DNA of 19,667 bases from an uncultured bacterium (GTDB taxonomy: Bacteria; Spirochaetota; Spirochaetia; Sphaerochaetales; Sphaerochaetaceae): contig CAJMOS010000055.1 of assembly GCA_905215015.1 (NCBI GenBank), forward strand, positions 1-19,667, in the 5' to 3' direction. Made by a program: the position numbers and the translations under genes. Positions 7,880-14,201 of the stretch are shown here, piece by piece. Every line of letters begins with the position of its first letter. Position 1 is the stretch's first letter. The notes under the pieces were generated by a model. The model saw nothing but the letters and a program-made list of their open reading frames with translations. It did no database searches and was not told the origin of the DNA.

Positions 7880-8737
7880 TCAATGAATCTTCCCGGTTCG
7901 CCGTGAGACTTCTTGGAAGTATCGGTCAAAGGCGTTCTTGCAATACCAGGCGTGTGCCTGTTTCTGGGGTGCCGTGGGTTTCTGGAAGGAGTAGGGGCCG
8001 TTCACCTTCCATCGGGCAAAGAGGCCGATGGAGATTGCGTCGCCCGGGCAGTACATGGCGCAGCGCTGGCACATCAGGCACCGTTTCCCAAACGTCGGCC
8101 TGTCGTTCCGTCCCCAGCTGATATTGTGTACCGGGCAATGGGCCACGCACTTCTTGCATTTGACGCACTTGCGGGTGTCCACCGAATAGAAGCGTCCGTT
8201 GAACCGTCCGCCCCAGGACTCGATGCGCAGGATGCCGGTGGCCAGTTTCTGCCAGGGAGTTACCGTCCCTGTCCGTCCTTTTCCCTCGAGCACCTCTTCC
8301 ACATCGACCGGTACCAGCGCCTTCGCCGCCTGCCAGAGGCGCCAGACCCGCTCGTCGCTGTAGCGGAACATGATGGAGTAGGGCATGACGTAGTTGTACC
8401 TTCCGTCGATCCGGTAGCCTTTGCGCTTCAGAAGTTTCTCAAGCGTGCATGAGGAGGCCATGTTGAGGGTAAGGGGTTCTCCGGAGACACTGATGAGCGT
8501 AACGTCCTTCTTGGCTTCGGGGAGTCGTTCTACCCAGTCCCGGACGAACCAAGGGGCGTTGAAGGCATACACCGGCCAGAGCAGGGCAAGGTGGTCCGCA
8601 TCCATTATTTCGGTGTCTCCTTGCTCGATCGGCCAGAGTTGTGTTTCTGCATGGCTCTTTCTGAGCGCGTCGCTCCAGAGCCCTGCGATCTTCTGGGTGT
8701 TCCCTGTTCCGGAAAAATAACAGACCAACCATCTCAT
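7880..8737 (-). CDS. EFR1-family flavodoxin / 2x[4Fe-4S] ferredoxin protein
   Basis: Cytoplasmic electron-transfer protein, 285 aa. The flavodoxin-like N-terminus has the FMN phosphate loop FSGTGNT (8-14). The C-terminal ferredoxin domain has two CxxCxxCxxxCP clusters: Cys191/194/197/201 and Cys220/223/226/230. These ligand the two cubane clusters in known ferredoxins. The arrangement matches the family named EFR1 in databases; its partners are not established here. The ATG at 8737 has no clear Shine-Dalgarno site, and TATGAT sits 8 nt before it. It is divergent from a second flavodoxin-fold gene with only 57 bp between the start codons, so the two may be co-regulated redox proteins. Confidence 0.9.
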   Translation of the reverse strand: MRWLVCYFSGTGNTQKIAGLWSDALRKSHAETQLWPIEQGDTEIMDADHLALLWPVYAFNAPWFVRDWVERLPEAKKDVTLISVSGEPLTLNMASSCTLEKLLKRKGYRIDGRYNYVMPYSIMFRYSDERVWRLWQAAKALVPVDVEEVLEGKGRTGTVTPWQKLATGILRIESWGGRFNGRFYSVDTRKCVKCKKCVAHCPVHNISWGRNDRPTFGKRCLMCQRCAMYCPGDAISIGLFARWKVNGPYSFQKPTAPQKQAHAWYCKNAFDRYFQEVSRRTGKIH

Positions 8738-8745
8738 CTGCTCGT

Positions 8746-8751
8746 ATCATA
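8746..8751 (-). promoter_or_regulatory. Candidate -10 box TATGAT close to the EFR1 start
   Basis: TATGAT on the minus strand ends 8 nt before the ATG, within the 9-mer CTATGATAC that also precedes the lipoprotein gene. A start site here would give a nearly leaderless mRNA. No -35 hexamer is visible at 17 bp. Confidence 0.35.
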
Positions 8752-8794
8752 GCAGATTTCTTGGCTATACTAGCTGTCAAGGAGTGTGTCAGGT

Positions 8795-9412
8795 ATGGCA
8801 AAGATTCTGCTGTTGAATGGGAGTCCCGATCGGAAGGGATGCATCGAGGCTGCGTTGGAAGAGATTGCAGGCGAGCTGGAGAAGTGCGGCATGGCCAGTG
8901 AGATCGTCCAGGTCGGCATCGCCCAGCCCAAGGGGTGTCTCGGGTGCGGGTACTGCGCGCGCCATGGCGAGTGCGTGACCAAGGACCTGGTCAACGAGGT
9001 CGGCAAGCGTCTGGACGAATTCAGCGGGATCGTCGCAGGCAGTCCTGTCTACTATTCAGGGGCTTCCGGACAAATCTGTTCGTTTCTGGACAGGCTGTTC
9101 TACGCCTATGGCGGAAAACTGATGAACAAGGTCGGGGCGGCCGTTGTGTCGTGCCGCCGTGGCGGGGCCACTGCGACATTCCAGAGAATCAACCAGTACT
9201 ATCTCATGACCAACATGATTGTGGTTGGCTCCCAGTACTGGAACATGACCCACGGCTATACCGCGGAAGATGCGAGAAAGGATCGGGAAGGGATGCAGAC
9301 CATGCGGACCCTTGCCCGCAATATCGCCTGGGTCGTCGGCTCCATCGAAAAGGCGGGACTGCCCAAACCTGCCTACGAGGAGCACGTCTGGACCGATTTC
9401 GGCCAGTATTGA
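8795..9412 (+). CDS. Flavodoxin-fold NAD(P)H-dependent FMN reductase-like iron-sulfur flavoprotein
   Basis: Probable FMN-dependent reductase or electron-transfer flavoprotein, 205 aa, cytoplasmic. KILLLNGSPDRKG (3-15) is the phosphate-binding start of the fold and GSPVYYSGASG (82-92) the second FMN loop. Cys48/51/54/60 (GCLGCGYCARHGEC) resemble the Cys-rich loop of iron-sulfur flavoproteins. The ATG at 8795 was preferred because AAGGAG lies 10 nt upstream; the in-frame GTG at 8786 is too close to it. TATACT at 8766-8771 may be the -10. Its TGA (9410-9412) directly abuts the stop of the convergent lipoprotein. The substrate is unknown. Confidence 0.85.
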   Translation: MAKILLLNGSPDRKGCIEAALEEIAGELEKCGMASEIVQVGIAQPKGCLGCGYCARHGECVTKDLVNEVGKRLDEFSGIVAGSPVYYSGASGQICSFLDRLFYAYGGKLMNKVGAAVVSCRRGGATATFQRINQYYLMTNMIVVGSQYWNMTHGYTAEDARKDREGMQTMRTLARNIAWVVGSIEKAGLPKPAYEEHVWTDFGQY

Positions 9413-10297
9413 TCAGAGAGGGGAGACCGTCGTCGGCGAGCTTCCTTCCTCGGCGAGGAACGTGGAAGTCTCGTCGGCGCTGACATGGACCGCGCACCCT
9501 TCGTCGGCCTTGACCACGCCCCGGTAGGTGCTGTGGTCTTTCAGAACCAGGTTGAGTGTCGCGCCATCAGTGAGGGTGATGGCTCCCCCCAGGTCCTGTC
9601 GGGTCACGGTCATGGTCACCACGGTATCGCCACCGTCGACGGCGAACAGATCTTCATCGCTTGTCAATGCCACGTGGTCCAGCGTGATTTCCATCGTTTT
9701 CCCCTCCATCCGGATCATCGGTCCGTTTTTCGCCTCGATGCTTCCTCCTTGGATGGACAATGTGCCTTCCCCCATGCAAATGGCAGGAGCGCTGCTGCCC
9801 AGCATGGCGCGGCTGATGGAGGTCGTTCCCTGGTTGCGCAGGACCGGACTGTCCGTTCCTTGGCTGAGGAAGGTGCCGCCTCTCACGTCAAGCTCGGCAT
9901 GGTCGTTCACCATCACCGCGCTGCCGTCACCCTGCGTGGTGCACTGCATGTCGCTCGCATGGACCTGCGCGCCGGCTTGGGCGAGGAGGGCGTCCGCTCC
10001 ATCCCCGTTGGTGGTGATCTGGCTGCGGGAAATGGTCAGACTGCCCTCTCGGCCGACGAGAACCGCGGCATTGTTTCCTTCCTTGGTGACGGTGGCGCCG
10101 GAGAGCACCATCGTCTTTCCCTCGACCGCCAGGGCATGCTCGCCGTTCTTGGTCGAGCGGTAGAATCCGCCGACCTGGCTGAACGTGGTCTCTTGGGCTT
10201 TGGGCGTCGGGGGCGCCTCTTGTCGGGACGGGGCCCGGGTGGTCGCGCATCCGGCAAGGAACAACAGGCAGAACATGGCATGGATCAGGCGCTTCAT
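9413..10297 (-). CDS. Predicted lipoprotein with parallel beta-helix repeats, function unknown
   Basis: Exported lipoprotein, 294 aa. The signal peptide MKRLIHAMFCLLFLAGC contains a lipobox LAGC with the lipidated Cys17, followed by a Pro/Thr/Gln-rich linker to about 40. The rest is made of roughly 20-24-residue rungs with alternating hydrophobics, Gly and Asp/Asn, e.g. AAVLVGREGSLTISRSQI, then ADALLAQAGAQVHASDMQ, AVMVNDHAELDVRGGTF and LSIQGGSIEA. This pattern is typical of right-handed beta-helix surface or periplasmic proteins. No catalytic residues can be named. A poor Shine-Dalgarno (AGG directly before the ATG) and TATGAT 6 nt upstream suggest a leaderless mRNA. Codon use is GC-rich like its right-hand neighbours. 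Confidence 0.75.
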   Translation of the reverse strand: MKRLIHAMFCLLFLAGCATTRAPSRQEAPPTPKAQETTFSQVGGFYRSTKNGEHALAVEGKTMVLSGATVTKEGNNAAVLVGREGSLTISRSQITTNGDGADALLAQAGAQVHASDMQCTTQGDGSAVMVNDHAELDVRGGTFLSQGTDSPVLRNQGTTSISRAMLGSSAPAICMGEGTLSIQGGSIEAKNGPMIRMEGKTMEITLDHVALTSDEDLFAVDGGDTVVTMTVTRQDLGGAITLTDGATLNLVLKDHSTYRGVVKADEGCAVHVSADETSTFLAEEGSSPTTVSPL

Positions 10298-10303
10298 GCC
10301 TGT

Positions 10304-10309
10304 ATCATA
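10304..10309 (-). promoter_or_regulatory. Candidate -10 box TATGAT 6 nt before the lipoprotein start
   Basis: TATGAT on the minus strand lies within CTATGATAC, the same 9-mer found before the EFR1 gene. The predicted transcription start falls on or next to the ATG. The -35 region is weak (TTTCCT at 17 bp). Confidence 0.35.
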
Positions 10310-10362
10310 GGAAAGTCCGGCTTGCGAGGAAACGAAACATCATCATTCTTCACGAATGTGCA

Positions 10363-10529
10363 GGAACTGGAGCGGTTGACCAATTCCCCATCGGCGGTGT
10401 ACATAGGAGACAGACAGATTGAGTCCGCCCTATCACCGGATAGGGCACGGAAGGGCGTTCATGACGCTGCCGTAGGTACGGCGCATCGGGTGACTGATGC
10501 GTTATAAGGCAGGGTCATGGACGCCTTTT
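10363..10529 (+). promoter_or_regulatory. Highly structured 5' leader, candidate cis-regulatory RNA
   Basis: Three structures follow one another. P0 is GGAACTGG (10363-10370) with CCAATTCC (10380-10387), one C-A mismatch. P1 is GCCCTATC-ACCG-GATAGGGC (10427-10446), perfect. P2 pairs 10451-10471 with 10508-10528: 18-bp core GGCGTTCATGACGCTGCC against GGCAGGGTCATGGACGCC, one G-U and one G-G, plus A/T ends. P2 encloses CGCATC/GATGCG (10482-10501). GCCGTA/TACGGC (10469-10482) competes with the top of P2. P2 ends in TTTT, 5 nt before AAGGAG of the aminotransferase. I recognise no known riboswitch consensus. Confidence 0.55.
10376..10405 (+). promoter_or_regulatory. Possible promoter TTGACC-N18-TACATA for the aminotransferase operon
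   Basis: TTGACC (10376-10381) differs from the -35 consensus at one base, and TACATA (10400-10405) is a poor -10 at 18 bp. Transcription from about 10412 would leave hairpins P1 and P2 in the leader. The -35 lies within the loop/arm of the P0 dyad. Confidence 0.3.
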
Positions 10530-10547
10530 GCATAAGGAGCGATGAGC

Positions 10548-11687
10548 ATGAAGATTGCACCGTTCAAGGTGGAAATGTGGATGAACGCGTGGGAGACTGG
10601 GGCGCGGTACAATATCGCGGAGACCTGTGTCGACTCGGTCTCGCTGGACGAGCTGTTCGCTCTCTCGGGCGAGGACAAGCAGGCGTTTCTGGACAAGCTC
10701 TGCGCCAGGCGGCTGACCTATGGGTTCATCGAGGGCAACCCCGCATTCAAGGAAGGGGTCTGCAAGCTGTACAGGACCCTCACACCGGCCGATATCGTGC
10801 CGACCCATGGGGCCAGCGGGGCGAACCACCATCTGTTCTACACATTGGTGGAGCCAGGGGACGAGGTGGTCACCTTTACTCCCACCTACCAGCAGCTCTA
10901 CTCGATTCCAGAGAGCTACGGGGCAAAAGTGACCACCATCGCCCTTAAGGAGCAGAACGGCTACCAGCCAGACCTTGACGAGCTCAAGAAGGTCGTCACC
11001 CCGAAGACCAGACTGATTTGCCTGAACAACCCGAACAACCCCACTGGAGCGCTGATGGACGAAGGGACGCTGGTGGAAATCATCAAGATCGCCCGTTCGG
11101 TCGGCGCCTGGGTCCTCGCCGACGAGGTCTACCGCCATCTCACCCAGCATGACATTTCTTGTCCGTCGGTCGTCGACCTGTACGAGAAAGGGATTTCCGT
11201 CAGCAGCATGTCCAAGGTGTTCAGTCTGGCCGGCATCCGCCTCGGCTGGATCGCCACGAGGAACCATGAGCTGGTCACCGCGCTGCTCAGCCACCGCGAC
11301 TACGACCTGGTATCCTGCGGCATGATCGACGAGGAGATTGCGGCCTTGGCGCTCCGGCACAGCGACAAGCTCCTTCAGCGGAACAAGTCGATTGTCAGGA
11401 CCAATCTCGAAATCCTTGACGCGTGGGTCGGCGGAGAGAGCCACGTCCACTACGTGAAGCCGCAGGCAGGGACGACCGCCCTGGTGTGCTATGACCTGGA
11501 TGTGCCCTCCTACGAGCTGTGCGAGGAGATGTACCGGAGAAATGGCGTTTTCGTCACCCCCGGAGACTGCTTCGAGCTTCCGCATTGCTTCCGTGTCGGC
11601 TATGCCAGCGACACCGGGGTATTGCGGCAAGGACTGGAAGCGATGAAAGACTATTTCGCCTGGAAGGCAGGGGAGTTGGGACTATGA
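10548..11687 (+). CDS. PLP-dependent aminotransferase, class I/II (fold type I)
   Basis: Pyridoxal-phosphate enzyme of the aspartate aminotransferase superfamily, 379 aa, cytoplasmic. Visible cofactor residues are NNPNNPTG (160-167), Asp192 in LADEVYR, and the Schiff-base Lys223 in SSMSKVFSLAGIRLGW. The C-terminal substrate-arm Arg lies in HCFRVGYA. ATG 10548 was preferred over ATG 10542, because AAGGAG (10534-10539) is 8 nt from the former and only 2 from the latter. The TGA overlaps the ATG of the next gene (ATGA), so translation is coupled. The amino donor and acceptor are unknown; the neighbours suggest ornithine, arginine or a related amino acid. A lyase or racemase role within the same fold is not excluded. 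Confidence 0.88.
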   Translation: MKIAPFKVEMWMNAWETGARYNIAETCVDSVSLDELFALSGEDKQAFLDKLCARRLTYGFIEGNPAFKEGVCKLYRTLTPADIVPTHGASGANHHLFYTLVEPGDEVVTFTPTYQQLYSIPESYGAKVTTIALKEQNGYQPDLDELKKVVTPKTRLICLNNPNNPTGALMDEGTLVEIIKIARSVGAWVLADEVYRHLTQHDISCPSVVDLYEKGISVSSMSKVFSLAGIRLGWIATRNHELVTALLSHRDYDLVSCGMIDEEIAALALRHSDKLLQRNKSIVRTNLEILDAWVGGESHVHYVKPQAGTTALVCYDLDVPSYELCEEMYRRNGVFVTPGDCFELPHCFRVGYASDTGVLRQGLEAMKDYFAWKAGELGL

Positions 11688-12682
11688 GCATGGTGCGTGT
11701 ATTGAATGAACGGCAGGTGTCGGAACTGATTTCGATGCCGATGGCCCTCGCTGCGGTGGAAAAAGCCTACCGCCTGAAGGGTGAACAGCAGGGAGAACTC
11801 TGGCCGATGGTGTTCCACGTCTTCGGGCCGGACCACCGGGGGGATCTGGATATCAAGAGCGGGAATCTGCCTGACCGGTACGGGTTGAAGGTGGTGTCCT
11901 GGTTTGGGGATAACGAGAAGCGGGGCCTTCCCGCGCTGGCGGGTACCGAACTGCTTTTCGACATGGAAAACGGAGAGCCGGTGGCTCTGTTGGACGCTGG
12001 CCCGATCACCGACTACCGCACAGGAGCCAGCGCCGCAATTGGGGCGAAGTATCTTGCCCCCGGCGATGCCAGGCGCCTGTGCATTGTCGGATGCGGAGCC
12101 TTGGCTCCCTACGTGGCTTCCGCCTTCGCGCTGCTCTTTCCCCACCTGGAGGAAATGGCCATCGTCAATCCCCACCATCCCGTCCATGCGGTCGAGCGTC
12201 TGGAACACATCAGGAGTGCCACCGAGCGGCTTGCCGGCCGTCCGGTTCCGCTCGTCGCGAGCGAGGACACCGAATCCTCGGTGAGGGCGAGCGACCTTGT
12301 GGCCACGATCACCCCTGTGACACAGCCGGTCGTCAAGGCGGCATGGCTGCACAAGGGGATGCATCTTTCCTGTATTGGCGCGGACATGGAGGGCAAGCAG
12401 GAAATCGAGAGCGGTTGCGCGCGCGATGCCCTGCTGTTCTGCGATGACTGTTCCCAATCCCTCTCGGTGGGCGAGTTCGAGAAACCCTTCCACGAGGGCG
12501 TCCTGAAGAAGCTTGACGGGGAAATCGGCGCCGTGATCGCCGGCAGGATGCCGGGAAGGCGGAGCAAGGATGACATCACCATCTTCGATGCCAGCGGTAT
12601 CGCCTTGCTTGACCTGGCCATGGGCGAGGCGCTCGTCGCCGCGGCAGAGGGACATGGTGCGGGTTCCCTGGTCGAATGGTAA
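11684..12682 (+). CDS. Ornithine cyclodeaminase / mu-crystallin family protein
   Basis: NAD-dependent enzyme of the OCD/mu-crystallin family, 332 aa. The family converts ornithine to proline plus ammonia, or reduces/oxidises imino acids. GLKVVSWFGDN (67-77) holds the expected Lys69, DYRTGASAAIGAKYLA (110-125) holds Arg112, and IVGCGALAPY (134-143) is the nucleotide-binding turn. IGADMEGKQE (231-240) holds the family Asp. The segment usually carrying a substrate-binding Arg near 45 reads MVFHVFGPDHRG, so the substrate may differ from ornithine. Its ATG overlaps the aminotransferase stop; a second ATG lies 6 nt downstream. It ends in TAA that overlaps the argH ribosome-binding site. A role on an imino acid made by the aminotransferase is inferred. 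Confidence 0.82.
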   Translation: MSMVRVLNERQVSELISMPMALAAVEKAYRLKGEQQGELWPMVFHVFGPDHRGDLDIKSGNLPDRYGLKVVSWFGDNEKRGLPALAGTELLFDMENGEPVALLDAGPITDYRTGASAAIGAKYLAPGDARRLCIVGCGALAPYVASAFALLFPHLEEMAIVNPHHPVHAVERLEHIRSATERLAGRPVPLVASEDTESSVRASDLVATITPVTQPVVKAAWLHKGMHLSCIGADMEGKQEIESGCARDALLFCDDCSQSLSVGEFEKPFHEGVLKKLDGEIGAVIAGRMPGRRSKDDITIFDASGIALLDLAMGEALVAAAEGHGAGSLVEW

Positions 12683-12692
12683 GGAGGAAAGC

Positions 12693-14075
12693 ATGAATAC
12701 CAATCTGTGGGGTGGTCGCTTTGACAAGCCGATGGAGCACTATACAGCGGCCTACAACGCCTCGATTTTCTTTGACAATGCCCTTTTCGAATACTCGATC
12801 GACGCCAGCAAGGCCCACGCTGCCATGCTCGAAAAGCAGAAGATCATTACCTCCGACGAACTGTCCGAGATCAACCGTGGACTGGAGATCGTCCGGAAAA
12901 AGCTGGAGAAGGGGGAAATCGCCTTCGACGTCATGGATGAGGACATCATGATGACGGTCGAGAAGTACCTGACCGAGGAAATAGGCTCGGCGGGGAAGCG
13001 GCTCCATACGGCGAGAAGCCGCAATGACCAGAATGTGGTGGACGAGACGCTGTATCTCCGGCATGTGGTCGACGAGACCAAACGGTTGCTGAAGGAGCTT
13101 CTGGCGACGCTTGTGGATTTGGCGGAGCAGGGCAAGGAAACCGCCATGCCCGGTTTCACCCATCTGCAGCATGCCCAGCCGATGACGGTGGGTTTCTACT
13201 ACATGGCCCACTTCCAGGGGCTCAGGCGGGACTATGAACGGTTTTCCGAGCTTCGCAGGCGGGTCAACCAGAATCCGCTCGGAGCCTGCGCCATGGCGGG
13301 CACGACGCTTCCCATCGACCGTTGGTACACGACACGGCTCTTGGGATTCGATGCCCCGACCGAAAACGCGCTGGACACGGTGGGAAACCGTGACAACATC
13401 GCCGAGTTCTGCTTCGACGCCGCCCTGACCATGGTCCATCTCTCCGGCTTTGCCGAGGAGCTGATCGTCTTCAATTCCCAGGAGTTCCGTTTCATCGACA
13501 TCGACGACAGCTTCTGCACCGGCAGCTCGATCATGCCGCAGAAGAAGAACCCCGATATCGCCGAGCTGGCCAGAGGCAAAAGCTCCCGGACCATCGGGAA
13601 CCTGGTCTCGATCCTGACAATGCTCAAAGGGACCTTCCTGACTCTGAACAAGGACTACCAGGAGGACAAGGAGCGGCTCTTTGACTCGGTCGAGACGCTC
13701 CACACCACCCTGTATGTCTTCGCCCACATGCTGCGGGCGGTCCACTTCAAGCCCGAAGTGTTGCGCCGGCAGCTGGAGAAGGGCTTCATCACCGCCACCG
13801 ATATCGCCGAGTACCTGGTGCAATGCGGCGTTCCGTTCCGTGACGCCCACCACCTGGTCGGCGGGCTGGTCAAGTACTGCGAGTCCTGTGGCAAGGATTT
13901 TCCCCAGGTGACCAAAGCGGAGCTGCGCTCTCTCGGAATCACCCAGTTGGACGACCTGTCCCGCTTCACGATCGATGCTTCGATCCGCAATCGGAAGAGT
14001 TGGGGCGGGGTGGCGCCCGAGGAGGTCGAACGCCAGATCCAGGTGGCAAAGGACGTTGTCAGGCAGGCGGAATGA
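12693..14075 (+). CDS. argH: Argininosuccinate lyase
   Basis: Cleaves argininosuccinate to arginine and fumarate, a cytoplasmic homotetramer in the fumarase/aspartase superfamily; 460 aa, normal length. It begins NLWGGRF as usual. The substrate loop reads HTARSRNDQ (105-113), where most members have HTGRSRNDQ. THLQHAQP (156-163) carries the putative catalytic-site His157. The superfamily signature GSSIMPQKKNPD (277-288) includes the flexible-loop serines. AAGGAGG (12681-12687) overlaps the previous stop and lies 5 nt before the ATG. No argG or other arginine-synthesis gene is in the window. It may therefore be the chromosomal argH placed in this operon, or a paralogue for another succinyl-linked amino compound. 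Confidence 0.92.
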   Translation: MNTNLWGGRFDKPMEHYTAAYNASIFFDNALFEYSIDASKAHAAMLEKQKIITSDELSEINRGLEIVRKKLEKGEIAFDVMDEDIMMTVEKYLTEEIGSAGKRLHTARSRNDQNVVDETLYLRHVVDETKRLLKELLATLVDLAEQGKETAMPGFTHLQHAQPMTVGFYYMAHFQGLRRDYERFSELRRRVNQNPLGACAMAGTTLPIDRWYTTRLLGFDAPTENALDTVGNRDNIAEFCFDAALTMVHLSGFAEELIVFNSQEFRFIDIDDSFCTGSSIMPQKKNPDIAELARGKSSRTIGNLVSILTMLKGTFLTLNKDYQEDKERLFDSVETLHTTLYVFAHMLRAVHFKPEVLRRQLEKGFITATDIAEYLVQCGVPFRDAHHLVGGLVKYCESCGKDFPQVTKAELRSLGITQLDDLSRFTIDASIRNRKSWGGVAPEEVERQIQVAKDVVRQAE

Positions 14076-14081
14076 GCAGGC

Positions 14082-14112
14082 CATCGGGGACCGCCTGTCG
14101 GCGCCCCCGATG
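14082..14112 (+). terminator. Strong hairpin after argH
   Basis: CATCGGGG (14082-14089) pairs perfectly with CCCCGATG (14105-14112), and the inner CGCC-TGTC-GGCG can pair as well. It begins 6 nt after the stop and has no T-tract, like the other hairpins in this window. Confidence 0.6.
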
Positions 14113-14132
14113 ATCCAGGCAAGAAGGGGTGC

Positions 14133-14161
14133 TTGACGGATATTACATTGTATGCTATTTA
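14133..14161 (+). promoter_or_regulatory. Promoter of the peroxide-defence operon
   Basis: TTGACG (14133-14138), a 17-bp spacer, and TATTTA (14156-14161) form a credible sigma-70-type promoter inside a short AT-rich island surrounded by GC-rich DNA. The predicted start is near 14168, about 34 nt before the ATG. Confidence 0.65.
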
Positions 14162-14177
14162 ATTTAACAAAATTAAA
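14158..14177. promoter_or_regulatory. Dyad TTTAATTT-AACA-AAATTAAA over the transcription start
   Basis: A perfect 8-bp inverted repeat overlaps the -10 and predicted start site of the gpx-trx-trxB operon. The place is right for a repressor operator, for instance a Fur/PerR-like or other redox regulator. It does not match the PerR-box consensus well, and AT-rich DNA raises the chance level. Confidence 0.4.
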
Positions 14178-14201
14178 AAAATACCGAAAGGATGGAATAC
14201 C

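Noticed and set aside
10454..10480. Glutamine (glnA) riboswitch suggested by CGTTCAT followed by GTAGG
   Set aside because: The conserved downstream GAAGGAACG-type half is missing and the helix arrangement differs.
9485..10507. Plus-strand open frame opposite the lipoprotein
   Set aside because: The minus-strand frame has a signal peptide, lipobox and regular repeats; the plus frame has none and runs into the leader RNA region.
10515..11630. Minus-strand open frame opposite the aminotransferase
   Set aside because: The plus-strand gene has all PLP motifs and a Shine-Dalgarno site; the antisense frame has no domain.
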